From the NCBI RefSeq assembly GCF_030272615.1, contig NC_081409.1, positions 911,237,330 to 911,291,829 of the forward strand: a stretch of DNA of 54,500 bases. Direction: 5' to 3'. A program made the position numbers and the translations under genes. Shown here piece after piece: positions 11,940-22,739 of the stretch; position 1 is the first letter of the stretch, and each line of letters starts with the position of its first letter. This DNA is from Cryptomeria japonica (Eukaryota; Streptophyta; Pinopsida; Cupressales; Cupressaceae). The notes below the pieces were generated by a model. The model did no database searches. It saw only the letters and a program-made list of their open reading frames with translations, and was not told the origin of the DNA.

Positions 11940-13470
11940 GGAGTATCAACACAATAAACTAATTTCTAGGGGCCATGAGGCCCATAGACTCTGAACACCA
12001 TTTGAACTTATCTATTCTCACAACCTTAGTTAAAGAATCTATAACATTCATCAAATTTTCTATCTTAACCAACTTCACCTTTCCATCTTCGATCATATCT
12101 TTGACAAAATGATACCGAACATCAATGTGCTTGGTCCAAGCATGAAATGTCGGGTTCTTAGCTAGGCAGATCATAGTCTGACTGTCACTGTACCTTATTT
12201 TATTCCAATATATGAACATAGTCTCTTAAGACAAATGGATTCTTTATAAGCACAAGTAGCTTCCATATACTTTTCTTCTATAGTCGACAAAGTGACCATA
12301 GCCTGTTTCTTACTTATCCAACTAATTGCACCACCAAATAAAGTAAACACATAAGCACTGGTGGATATTCTGCTATCAATATCACCTACCCAGTCTGAAT
12401 CCACATAACCATGAATGTCAAGGGAAAACATATCTCCAAACAAATTACCATGATAACATAAAGAATACTTTGAGGTACCCTTCAAATATCTGAAGACTCT
12501 TTTGACTGCATCCCAATGAACTCTACCATGATTAGACATATATCTGGAAATAACTCCCACTTCTTGGGCAATGTCTGATCTAGTACAGACCATATGATAT
12601 ATCAAACTTCCAATTGCACTCTAGTAATGCACTCTGCTCATGTCTTCCATCTTCGATGGGGATGTAGGACTATCTGAAACAAATAATTTCATTCCAACTG
12701 TAAAAGGAACACACAATGGTCTATAATCCTGCACGTTGAACCTCTATAAAACTAAATTCACATACTTACTCTAGCCTAGCCATATCTTTCTGTTCACTCC
12801 ATCTCTTTTAATTTCCATCCCAAGAATGTTTTTTGCTGGACCAAGATCTTTCATTTTAAATTTAGTAGCAAGTTGAGTCTTTTGTTTTGAAATCATACCT
12901 TTCCCTTTCCCAATGCATAACATATCATCAACATATAATGCAATGTATAGGAAATGATCACCACCAGATTTATAATAAAACAGTGATCCGATTTAGAACA
13001 TTCAAATCCCAAACTCAACACATATGTATCAAATTTCTAATACCACATCCTAGGACTCTGTTTGAGGCCATACATAGATTTTTTTAATCTACAGACCAAA
13101 TTACTTTTACCTTTTACCACATAGTGCTATGGCTGTGTCATATAAATATCTTCCTCCAAATCACCATGAAGGAAAGTAAATTTCACATACATTTTCTCAA
13201 CCTGTAAATTATAAGCAACATCAATAGAAATAAAAAATCTAATGGATGTCATTTTTGCAACAGGAGAAAACATCTAACCATAATTAACACCCTCAACCTG
13301 AGAGTAGCATTTTCCAACTAACCTTGCTTTATACTTCTCAATACTTCCATCTAAACCAATATTTTTTGTGAACACCCATTTGCAACCAACAAGCTTCCGT
13401 CCTTCAAGAAATGGTACAAGATCCCATGTATCATTCTTTTTTAAAGCTGTCATTTCTTCTTCCATATCAA
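11940..13470 (-). pseudogene. Copia reverse transcriptase and RNase H, broken
   Basis: On the minus strand the N-terminal RT segment appears at 13274-13465 (DTWDLVPFLEGRKLVGCKWVF and the KYKARLVGK motif). Degenerate pieces follow, including the catalytic YVDD box, whose four codons survive at 12924-12935 although the surrounding frame is broken. RNase H and its lead-in are at 12195-12605 (HMVCTRSDIAQEVG, FRYLKGTSKYSLCYHG, GYVDSDWVGDIDSRIS, TLSTIEEKYMEA) and the C-terminal end at 11959-12219 (HIDVRYHFVKDMIEDGKVKL). This enzyme copies element RNA into DNA. Many stops rule out function. Confidence 0.92.
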
Positions 13471-13689
13471 TCTTCTAGGATTATGCATCATTCATACCTA
13501 ATGCCTCTTCTAAAGATCTAGGTTCATCCACATTAGTATTCAAAGCAAAAATACATCTCCAATCATCAGGTGAATACCTTGCAAGTGGTTGGCTATGTCT
13601 TGTAGACCTTCAAACAAGTTGAGTTGGGGGTTCTTCCTCCTACTCTGAAGATTCAGAGCTAGATGAGCTCTCCTCGACTTCTTGCCTAT

Positions 13690-15150
13690 CGAGGGGTCTC
13701 GATTCAACTCTCTTAGGTGTAGAAGGGAATTGAATCACATCTTCTTGCTTAGTTTGTTCTGGCTACAATGTAACAAAAGGACACTTAATTTCTCTAAAAA
13801 TAACACTTCTACTATGAATTACCTTTTGTTTGACAGGATCCCAAAGCTTGCATTCTTCACACCATAACCGTAACCGATGAAGATACATTTCACAGTCTTG
13901 TTCTCCAACTTTGTTTTCTTCTTCATCGGCACATGTGCATATGCCTCACAACCAAAAACTCTAAGATGTCTCAATGAAGGCTTGTGAATTGATCATGCTT
14001 CCATAGTCATTTTATCAACAAGAGCTGATGTAGGAGACTTGTTAATCAGGTAGCAAGTAGTGGCAATGACTTTAGCCCAAAATTTTTGTTCTATACTAGT
14101 ATCACTTAGCATACTCCTAGCCTTCTCTATTAGTGTCTTGTTCATTCTTTATGCAACTCCATTCTGTTGTGGAGAATATGAAGTTGTCATCTGTTTGTTA
14201 ATACCACAATCTTTACAAAATCTATCAAAATCATTAGAGAAAAATTCACAGCCATCATCAGTCCTCAAACATTTAATTTTCTTTCTAGACTGCAACTCAA
14301 CCATTGCTTTAAATTTTTTTAAATGACTAAAAACTTTAATTTACTCTATAGAAAGTATACCCATGTCCTTCTATTAAAATCACCAATAAATAAAACATAA
14401 TATGTGGATTTTCCAATCGAAGGAACATCTATAGGACCAAACACATTAGAATGAATAAGATCCAAAATACCACAAGATTTATGAGAACTCGAGTAAAACT
14501 AGTTGCGGTTTTTTTTCCATAAATGCAATGCTCATAGAAATCAAAGTCAAGATTACAATCATTCAAACCTTCAATAAGGTTTTTATTTTTCAAGGTCCTC
14601 AAACCCTTTTCTCCAATGTGGCCAAATCTTGGGTTTCATAACATTGTATTCTCTACATGTAACTTTGCTTTAGAAGAAAGAGCTTCCTCAGCTACCCAAA
14701 AGCCATGTCCATCCACTAAAGGTGAAACCCTCAAATCTTCTGATGAATTATCCACAAATTTACTTTTTACAAAAGTACTATTACACTCAACCGTGTATGC
14801 CTCTAGCTTATACAAAGTGCCGACCTTGGCACCTCTAGAAATCACCATAGTACCCTTCATCATCTTACATACTACATCAGAAAATACCACTTGCACACCT
14901 ACATCTATCAATTTGCTCGTAGATAATAAATTTCATTTTAATCCAAGGATATCCAACACACTGCTAATCCTTTTTATTCTACCATCAAGAAATTTGATCC
15001 TAAGTTTACCTCGACCAACATTGTCTAAATGTGAATCAATACCCAGGTACACTTTGCATCCATTAAATTATTCATATTTAGAAAACCAATTTTTATTGGA
15101 ATTCATATGAAAATATGAACCTAAGTCAATTAATCATGCATCATTATCTA
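13690..15150 (-). pseudogene. Copia protease and integrase, broken
   Basis: Just downstream of the gag frame a protease-like segment reads LIDLGSYFHM where the family has D-S-G-A/S. The serine-to-leucine change at the active-site triad would inactivate it. The integrase zinc-binding region follows (GHIGEKGL ... CNLDFDFYEHCIYGK, about 14480-14640). The core appears as TTSYSPQQNGVA, then RMNKTLIEKARSML (about 14090-14190), and the C-terminal region as HLRVFGCEAYAHVP and CIFIGYG (13870-13970). Stops and shifts occur throughout. The order gag-PR-IN-RT-RH identifies Ty1/copia rather than Ty3. Confidence 0.88.
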
Positions 15151-15970
15151 CATGAGTAGCCAAAGCTACAATAAATGCATCACAATCTCCCTTCCTAGAC
15201 TCAAAATCAAAATCGAACTTCTTTTTTTTCTTCTTTGCAGTCCTTACAGATGTGACCTTGTTTATCGCAATTCCAGCATATGACTTTGGACTTTCCAGGA
15301 GATTTCGATCTCCCTTTGGATTTGGACTTATTGTGCTTCTCATTTTTCTTGTATTTTTCCTTAGATCTTCCTCGAACAGTTAGGGCTTCCTTCAAACTGA
15401 TGGATACCTTCCTCCACATCTCTTCACTAAGTAGGGCACCCATCACATCTTTAGACTTCAAAGCAACAGAAGTACTACCTATAGCCATAACAAGAGAATC
15501 TCACGAATCAGGCAGAGAACAAAGCAAGATCTGGCATTTCTCCTCTTCGTCCATCTTAACACCAATAGATGACAATTGAGCCACCAATATATTAAATTCT
15601 TCTAGGTGATCTGCAATTCATCCACCCTCTTCAAGGAATACAGTCTCTTCCTTAAGAAAATCTGATTCAATAAGGATTTTTCTTGATACATTTCACCAAG
15701 CTTCATCCACTTCTTTGTAGTGTTCTCTTCATGGATATTGATTAAAACAGAGTCTGCTAGGCACAATCCAATTAGACCCTTGGATTTTCTATCCATAACA
15801 TCATACTGAGCAACCACAATAGGATCTAAGGGTCTTGAGACATTTGCATCAACAACATCCCATAGATCTTGATCTAATAATAGATCTTCCATCTTCAGTT
15901 TCCACATCTCAAAATTACTTCCATTAAATTTCTCCCCAATGAACTTGCCATTTGAAAATTGCTACAACAT
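15150..15970 (-). pseudogene. Copia gag with one CCHC zinc knuckle, broken
   Basis: The frame NGKFIGEKFNGSNFEMWKLK followed by MEDLLLDQDLWDVVD is the conserved N-terminus of the plant copia gag domain (UBN2/Retrotran_gag_2 type). A CCHC knuckle C-WN-C-DKQG-H-ICKD-C lies in the 15207-15488 frame. The start is probably the ATG at 15968-15970, which is followed almost at once by a TAG at 15962-15964. Further stops separate the capsid part (15602-15907) from the knuckle part, and the protease lies in another frame. Non-functional. Confidence 0.88.
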
Positions 15971-16058
15971 CAAAAAGTGTCTTCTTCACAAGATCCCACT
16001 CAAATCTAGATTAGTTCAAAAAACTCAACAACCCACAACAGAAAGCAAAGGTGATTAA

Positions 16059-16070
16059 GCTCTAATACCA
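16059..16070 (-). other. Primer-binding site of the copia element
   Basis: Reads TGGTATTAGAGC on the minus strand, two bases from the LTR edge at 16073. It carries the same C-to-T variant of the initiator-methionine tRNA complement as the Ty3/gypsy element at 927-938. Confidence 0.88.
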
Positions 16071-16072
16071 CT

Positions 16073-16979
16073 TGTAAGGAATTTAAGTAGCAAAACAACT
16101 TTCTATGCTAACCTTGAGAGAAGGGTAATGCAAAATTTTTTACAGATCATTATAATAGTTACAAAAAACTTAATAGAAATAGAAAAAATATCATGCATAC
16201 CATAACACAACAATACAATGATTTACACGGGGAAAACCCTTTTGGGAGAAAAACCTCACACTCCAAAAGCAGCTCAATATATTATTTAGCAATCGACAAT
16301 AGATTATAATATACTTGTAGAGAAAGCTCTTCGCAGGAGTACCACTAATCAAAAATTCAAAGCTAACTCAATATCCATAAGAATCTTACACACAACCTCT
16401 ATCTCACTCACCTCATATATAAGAGATACAATACAAGACATCATCAAATGGTATTACAAAACCACGGGATAAAACAACCCAATAAAGTAGATCTGACCTT
16501 ATCTCCTATCTAGATGCCCCATGACATGTCAAAACACACATCAACACGTGTCCCTCCCTTTTATAGCTCATTTATGTGTCCGATGCATTTTATATTTCCT
16601 ATTTTAAGAGTACACACCTCCGAAGGCCATAACTTGTGAAACCTGTGTCTGATTGACGAATCGTTTGAAGCGCCATAAATCTCGTGAAGTCCTCTATCAC
16701 CTCATTAACTACTATGCCATTTACACCCACTTTTCAGGGTATTTCGGAGCCTCTAAAGTCCTCAAAATTTAATTTAAACCTTTCATTGCACCCCTCCAAA
16801 ACATAAACTTTCATATCTTTAAAACTAGTTGTGATCTTGCAATAAAACTTTACAAGCATGCTTATCTAGCCAACTAAAAGCTTTGGGAAGAATTTCACAC
16901 CATTTCATGCTCAAATGAAAACTTACCATAAATAGTAACCTTGTGTAAATGCAAGGTTGAGACACCATTTTTCCCAACA
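16073..16979 (-). repeat. 5' LTR of the copia element, 907 bp
   Basis: TGTAAGG to CCCAACA on the plus strand, the partner of 11010-11916 and of the same length. Being next to the primer-binding site, it is the 5' LTR of the minus-strand element. Confidence 0.92.
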
Positions 16980-17170
16980 AAAAAACCTATGGAGGAGGTC
17001 TTTAGATCCTTTTCTAAATTTCTCATGGAAAACCTCTTTGTTAATACTCGCCCTTCCCCATCCTATCCCCCTTAGTAATTTGATGATATAGTTGCTATAA
17101 ATTGGGGATTACTTGGCTCTTATGCCAAATTTGACAATTCAAAAAGGATGAAGAGGAAGAGCACTAAGTG
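16980..17170 (+). pseudogene. LINE, continuation after the copia insertion
   Basis: The plus strand resumes LINE-like coding directly at the copia edge (KPMEEVFRSFSKFLMENLFV, then WGLLGSYAKFDNSKRMKRKS), which fits the frame interrupted at 11009. Coding signal fades after about 17170. The following T- and C-rich sequence to about 17480 may be 3' untranslated LINE sequence, but no poly-A tail or target duplication was found. Confidence 0.65.
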
Positions 17171-17497
17171 TTGTCTGTTGGGATGTTTAAAATTTTGTTT
17201 TTGTAGTTGGAATGTTTGGTTTAAGGTCTCATGGCTAAAGCCTTTGTTCTAAAACCCTCAACCTTGAATCCTAGTTCTTTGGTCTGCCCCTTTTCCCTTT
17301 TTGTTCTAATCGCCTGTTGACTTGCTCCAGCCGGTTCTCGGTTCTTTAAGTTATGACTTATGTCATTTAAGTGATTGTTGTGACTGGTCCCTTGCGTTAG
17401 CCAATCCGTTGAAGTGGTCTAGAGCCTTTTTTGTCTTGTCGTGCATCTTCCTTGAGGTCAATGGATGTGGTTGTCACGTGAATGAATAGTTAACCAA

Positions 17498-17895
17498 AAG
17501 TGCTCATCCAGCCTAACTCCGCAGCCCCGCCCACACACATGGCACATGGGCCCTGCTAAAATGTGACTCCACACACATTGACTAATAAGATTTTGATATG
17601 TTTGAGATTAAGTGGCACAATAGAGATGTGGGCCCAACCCATCCGCCTTATATAAATAGTATTGAGCGTTTATATCTCTATTATCCAATGGTCCAAATCA
17701 TCGCGCAATTATGTGATTGGCAGAAGTTGCTCATCCTGCCTAACTCCACAACCTCGCCTCGTAGATGTGGCATATGGGTCCCTCCCAAGATGACATTACA
17801 CACAAACCAATAAACATGTGACATAAAGGAGGCCACGTAGCATGATAAAACGTGGGTCCAACTTACTCGCCTTTGAGTGATGTTAATGAGCGATT
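17498..17895. repeat. Diverged tandem duplication, about 200 bp units
   Basis: The segment from about 17498 (GTGCTCATCCAGCCTAACTCC) to about 17670 (ATTGAGCG) is repeated from about 17726 (TTGCTCATCCTGCCTAACTCC) to about 17895 (TAATGAGCG). Shared landmarks appear in the same order, including CCTAACTCC, GTGGCA/CATATGGG, a GTGGG-CCAAC block and the ATGAGCG-type end. The copies are well diverged. No coding region is claimed. Confidence 0.7.
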
Positions 17896-18467
17896 GCCTT
17901 TCACAAGATCTACAACCTAGATCTTTGCATGATTGCACAGTTAGCTAAAGATTCTCGTGGGACCTAACTCCATAGCTCTGAGAAAGTTCACTAAATGGTG
18001 ACGATTAAAAAATAATAAAGATGGATACGTGCTCACTTCTTATTCATTGCTGCCTGATAAAGATTTTGTTTTTGGGGCCACAATGTTCAAATAAAAAATT
18101 CAACGACTAGATCATGTGATTAAACCTGCATACATGCCTAAAGTCAATGTGCCCAATTTATCGTTATAGCCTAGATTTTTGGATAAATTTTCTTCATTTG
18201 AATCTTACAGTACTCTTGCTATAACACTATGTATCACTCATAATTCAATTCCACCACTACTTAGGGTTTTTACATAAGTTATTTATATTTGTTGTATTAA
18301 TTCTCAATCTTTCTGTATGAGCTCTAGTTTCATAAGTTGTTGTGCTATCCAGAGCTACATAGAGGCTCATTTTGAATTTTTCTCTAGATCCCCAAGAAAG
18401 TGTTTAGTTATGTTTTGAAACTACAATCAGTGTTTATATTTGTTCACATAAACCCTAATTTTGAAAA
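17896..18467. other. Non-coding stretch upstream of the decayed ORF
   Basis: No gene or element end was recognised. The last 40 bases (CACATAAACCCTAATTTTGA) resemble a plant 5' leader immediately before the ATG at 18468. Confidence 0.45.
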
Positions 18468-20755
18468 ATGGTTGAATTGTCCAACCTTGGCAAGAGGATG
18501 TTCTCAAAAGAGATAATTGCACAATTTCTAGGATTGACAGAGACACAAAAGAGGTCTAAGCTAGATGCTAGACCAGATGAGTTCATAATTAACCATGCTA
18601 GTGGATGAAGGGACCCCTTGATTCAACCATGGGGATTTAGCCTCTGAAGGATGGGCTATAATAAGAAGAAAGAGAGGGTAACCGTATCAAATATATGAAA
18701 TTATAATTTGTCAAGGTTGGTAGTGCCAAATTTCTATGCGAATCTTGATCTAGTTGCAACAATTACTCATAATTACAAACCAGATGTAAGGGAAATTCTA
18801 GCCAAAGAAGGTGGAATATTGGTGGCTATAACAAAGGAGGTGATTGATGAGGTGTTCATGCTTAGTCCTAATTTGGATTGGCCTATCAACCTGGATTTGG
18901 AAAGAGAATACAAGATCAATGAAAGGTTGTATACAGAGAAGCTTGCCTCCTTTAGACCCGATTCACGAACACTTGAAAATATATGAAAGGCAATAAACTT
19001 CAAAGGAAGTTGCTCCTTATAGTACCTACTTGTTTGCTGGTTATTTCATGGAAACCTACTATGTTCTATGCCAAGTTTGTGGGGTTGATGCTCGGAGCAT
19101 GATCCCAAATTGGATGCTTGTTCTATGTATGGATATTCAGGATATAGATATAAATAGGCCTTTTGATTATGCTAGTTTGGTAGCTGAGGGACTTCATAAA
19201 GCCCTTTGTGATTTCAAGAAGAGCCCCAAATTGAAATTTAGGTATTATTTTGTTTTGATGCATATTTTCTTTTATAAAGGTCTAAAGATGTGGCACCCCG
19301 ACCTTATTGTCAATCTTGTTTTAAGAGGTAAATCACTCCCAGTCTAGGAATGGACTTATATATGGGACATTCATTTGAAAGAGTCTATTTATCTCACCTT
19401 TGAAAATATCTAATTAGAAATTTGTTGAGTATTCTCTAGGGAGAGGTGAGATGGGGCTTGAATAAGGAAGTGATTTTTTTTTGAGGCCTAAGGACCTTGT
19501 ACCTAAATTGGGAATTACCCATAATTGGGGGTCATGGTTTTATTTCAAGGACCATACAATCATTAGGATTTTTGGTAGCCCTATTACTCCTAGGCTCTTG
19601 CCCATCACTGTGCTAGATAAGGTTGCTTTCCAAGAATTTATGCATCAGATGGTTGAAGCAAAGAAATCCTTGGTTGGGGGAGCTCATAAGAAGGGCTTAC
19701 TGCTCTGATCACAAGTTGTTGCGGGGATGTATCACTTTACAAATAAAAGGGCTTATGATATTCTGGATTCAATGTTGAATAAATACAATCGAGCCAAATA
19801 TATGTACTATGACTTTGAGTGGTTTATTCAAGGGCTTGGGAAGGAAAAGCCTCAACAACATCAATGGGAGGATGAGGAGGATCTCATTAGGAATTTTGTA
19901 CATTATAATGAAGGTTTGAAAGTGAAAGAAAGGTGGCATAAGATACAGTATGAGGAATAGAAGAAGAAAAGAGAAGACAACTAATAGTCCCTTGCATGGG
20001 AGATATTAATATTAGAAGAAAGAATAAGGGTCATCTTTAGTGCATATCCAAATGTGGATAGGATTCCTTTTCCACATGAAAGGCCAAGATTGGTGGTTGA
20101 ACCCCAAATCGGGAAAATGGAAGAGGAGGAGCTTGGTTCTCCCTAATCTATTGGTTCCCAAATTGGTCTTGCTCCTCCTTGACCATCTCCCCCATTTGGT
20201 TTTAATGAACCACCATCCTCATATGATACTATTGAGACATCATTACCACCATCCCAAGAACCATTTCCACCCTCTAGACTACTTGCAGAAGCTGCTATGA
20301 AGAAGCCAATGGTTGCATCCACCTCCTCAAGTGGGTAATCATACCATATTCCAGAGAGTCCTAAAGCTATGACTCCTTTGCATACATTGTCTCCAGGTAG
20401 AGATACCCCTTTCCAATCTTATGAAGGCTTTGAATTTCAAGGGAAGACATCTCTACCTTGACACAAGTTTGACACCAAATTGGGTGTTACAATTCAAGAT
20501 CCCTCTTAGGAATAGGCCCTTGATGATTTTAAGCTAGGTAGAGATCTTAGTGAAGATATAAGGCTCAATGCTTGTGAGAAATTCATGAATGATGATGATT
20601 TCTTTCAGATAAAGGAATTTCAAAAGTTCATGATAAGGAACATTATGGATGAAATAGAGAGAAGAAAAGGTATCAAGCTTGATAGTTTGAGGGAGGATGA
20701 AAGACTTAGGATGAAGGATTAATTTATGAGGGTTGCTATTGAACAATAGCTATTA
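18468..20755 (+). pseudogene. Decayed long ORF of a repeat-associated protein, possibly related to ORF2 of elements A/B
   Basis: Starting at the ATG at 18468 (MVELSNLGKRMFSKEIIAQF), coding-like sequence can be followed on the plus strand for about 2.3 kb through numerous stops and some shifts. Better-preserved blocks are 18708-18986, 19030-19347, 19481-19708 and 19727-19960. A Pro/Ser-rich linker (about 20040-20350) and a charged C-terminal segment (about 20520-20720) follow. An ITKEVIDEVF segment, and a later 'LAEG-L-K-L--FKK...LKF-YYFVLMHIFFY' region, resemble in order and spacing the KITKEIIHLI and 'KGM-...LKFGSLLVCMFFYF' regions of ORF2 in element A. That suggests distant homology, but this is an eye comparison. 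No polymerase or gag motif is present. The function is unknown. Confidence 0.6.
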
Positions 20756-20967
20756 CGACTCCTACTATGGGGAGACAAGTAGTGAAGAAGAGTGGTGTGC
20801 TCCTCCTTGAGGGGTGGGATATCTCCTTTGCAATTGCATTTGATTCCCTAAGGAGAAGGCATTACATTGACTTGGATACCATGGATCTAAAATAGAGGAT
20901 CTGTTACCTATTTTTACCTTCTGGGTCAAAAATAGCCTCCTTGGTATTGTTAGTCAAATTTTTTAGA

Positions 20968-22720
20968 AGATTTTTTTTGCTTGGTAATAACATATTATTT
21001 TATTCAATTTCTAAAACAGAGTACATCATCATTATAAGATAAACTTCCAGTTGTCTAAAAAACCATCGACAAAAATCAGCAAACCAAAATCATCTATTCT
21101 TGCATAGTCATCTAACAAGTATACCACCCTACCCAACACCCTTTACAACATTATTGAACTTCAAAATATCGCTCAGAGAAGAAATTTTACATTTTTTTTA
21201 AACTGAGAAAAGTACACCACCATCTTGTTCTATTTGATCAATACAAAAATTAATAGTTAAACAAGGCTAAAACCCCAAGATGCAGGACAAAATAAACCAA
21301 AAAATTATAAAATTGTATTACAGAGTAGAGAAATTCATTTACTGGCACAATGTGAGCTCCCCAAGTCTGCTCCTCCCATCTACTCATCCACTGCTTTTCT
21401 CTTATGTGGTTGTAGCTCTCTGCACCTTGAGCACTCCACTTTGCCTTATCTTTCACAATCAACACTTCCACACCCATCAATTGCACAAAGATTTTCAAAG
21501 CCTCCCATCCATGTCTAGCCTCCTCTCTGCAATGAGATTTGAACCACCCCTCTGACCATCATGCAAAGGGAATGCAATTCTCAAAAACCTCATGCTCTAC
21601 ATTTTCAATTCCTTCACGAACATCAATTCCCACACCGGGAATCCCCCACTCAAGAATTAAATCCATTCTATCTAGATAATCTCTATGCTCAATTGAATCC
21701 ATTACCCACTTCACCGTTTCCAATAGTTCCAATGACTCACCCAAATTCAGTCCCCATGCCATGATTAATAAATTTACATTCATGTTTGTTCAATACCTAT
21801 GTCTCAACATCTTACCAGTCTGTCATCTTTAAAGAGAAACATTCCCTTCAATCTCATTTTGATCACATCACCGAAGAAAGGACATAGTTGTTTTCTGGTC
21901 TTCAGAGTAAAGTTCGCCTCCATAATTTCTCTACTATAATAGTGTGGCCACCCTACTCCACACCTACTTACAAGATTCTTCAACATGAAAAAAGTCTATC
22001 AAAGCATCAAAAAAGGAGGAAATGCTATTTTTAAATAAAAATACCACTACAAATTTGACCATAAATGCAGAGTGTCCTCTTTACTCCGTTGTCCTGCTTC
22101 ACATCACTTCTCTTGACAAAAACAGTCATGTAATTATGTTATTAATGTTTTCTCATTTAATACCGTGAACTAACCACTTAAATGTTCACCAAAATATTTT
22201 AAAGAAATATACCTAAAATATTCAATCTTTAGTTCGCCCACTACTCCAAATGGTAGAGTCCATTTTGATAAGGTGTCGGCTTCCATATTCCCAGATCTCC
22301 TTACATGGCTAATACACAAATATTTGAAAAAATTCAATTCTTCCATTATTTTAGCAATTAGATTTTGGAGATGCCATGCATCGATTCTCCCCTTCATAAT
22401 TGCCTAAATGATTATTAGGGAGTCACCCTCTAAATGTATTTTCAAAGCCCCCAAACTCTTGCCAAATCTAATAGTTGTTAATGCTGCTAAGGCTTCAGCT
22501 ACATTATTTGTTCCATTGTCCAACTTCCTTGCTCCCAATGCCACCACATCCCCTTTCCAATCTTGAACAATGAAACCTGCTCCTAATGGCCTAGAGTTCC
22601 CTTTATACATTCCATGAAAATTAATTTTCCACCATCCCTCCATCAATTTTTCCTAGGCAGACTCAATTTTCTCATTTAAAGACGAATTAACCCATCGAGG
22701 CCCCTTAATAGGCCAAATTT
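20968..22720 (-). pseudogene. LINE 3' region with RNase H domain, decayed
   Basis: On the minus strand the RNase H domain (RVT_3 type, common at the C-terminus of plant L1 elements) runs from GWWKINFHGMYKGN near 22630 through DWKGDVVALGARKLD, NNVAEALAAL and HLEGDSLIII. After a stop it continues with HVRRSGNMEADTLSK. The first catalytic aspartate is replaced (H in FHG where the family has D-G), while the later acidic residues and the terminal H...D pair remain. Downstream, shorter coding-like frames continue to about 21250 (for example HYYSREIMEANFTLKTRKQL). An A-run with an upstream AATAAA-like signal at about 20968-21005 (read as T's on the plus strand) is a plausible 3' tail. The 5' part is missing, as is usual for truncated LINEs. 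Confidence 0.75.
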
Positions 22721-22739
22721 TTAAAGGATTTAAGTAAAA

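Larger units (their letters stand above)
11010..16979 (-). mobile_element. Complete but decayed Ty1/copia LTR retrotransposon, 5970 bp
   Basis: The element has two 907-bp LTRs (11010-11916 and 16073-16979), each TGTTGGG...CCTTACA on the element strand. A primer-binding site lies next to the right LTR and a purine-rich tract next to the left one. Between them gag, protease, integrase, reverse transcriptase and RNase H occur in Ty1/copia order, all riddled with stops and frameshifts. It sits inside the LINE, whose frame can be followed from 11009 to 16980. Flanking five bases are GAAAT and AAAAA, so any target duplication has decayed or the outer edges have drifted. Confidence 0.93.

Noticed and set aside
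11005-16984. A clear target-site duplication for the copia element
   Set aside because: The flanking five bases (GAAAT and AAAAA) do not match well enough to claim one.
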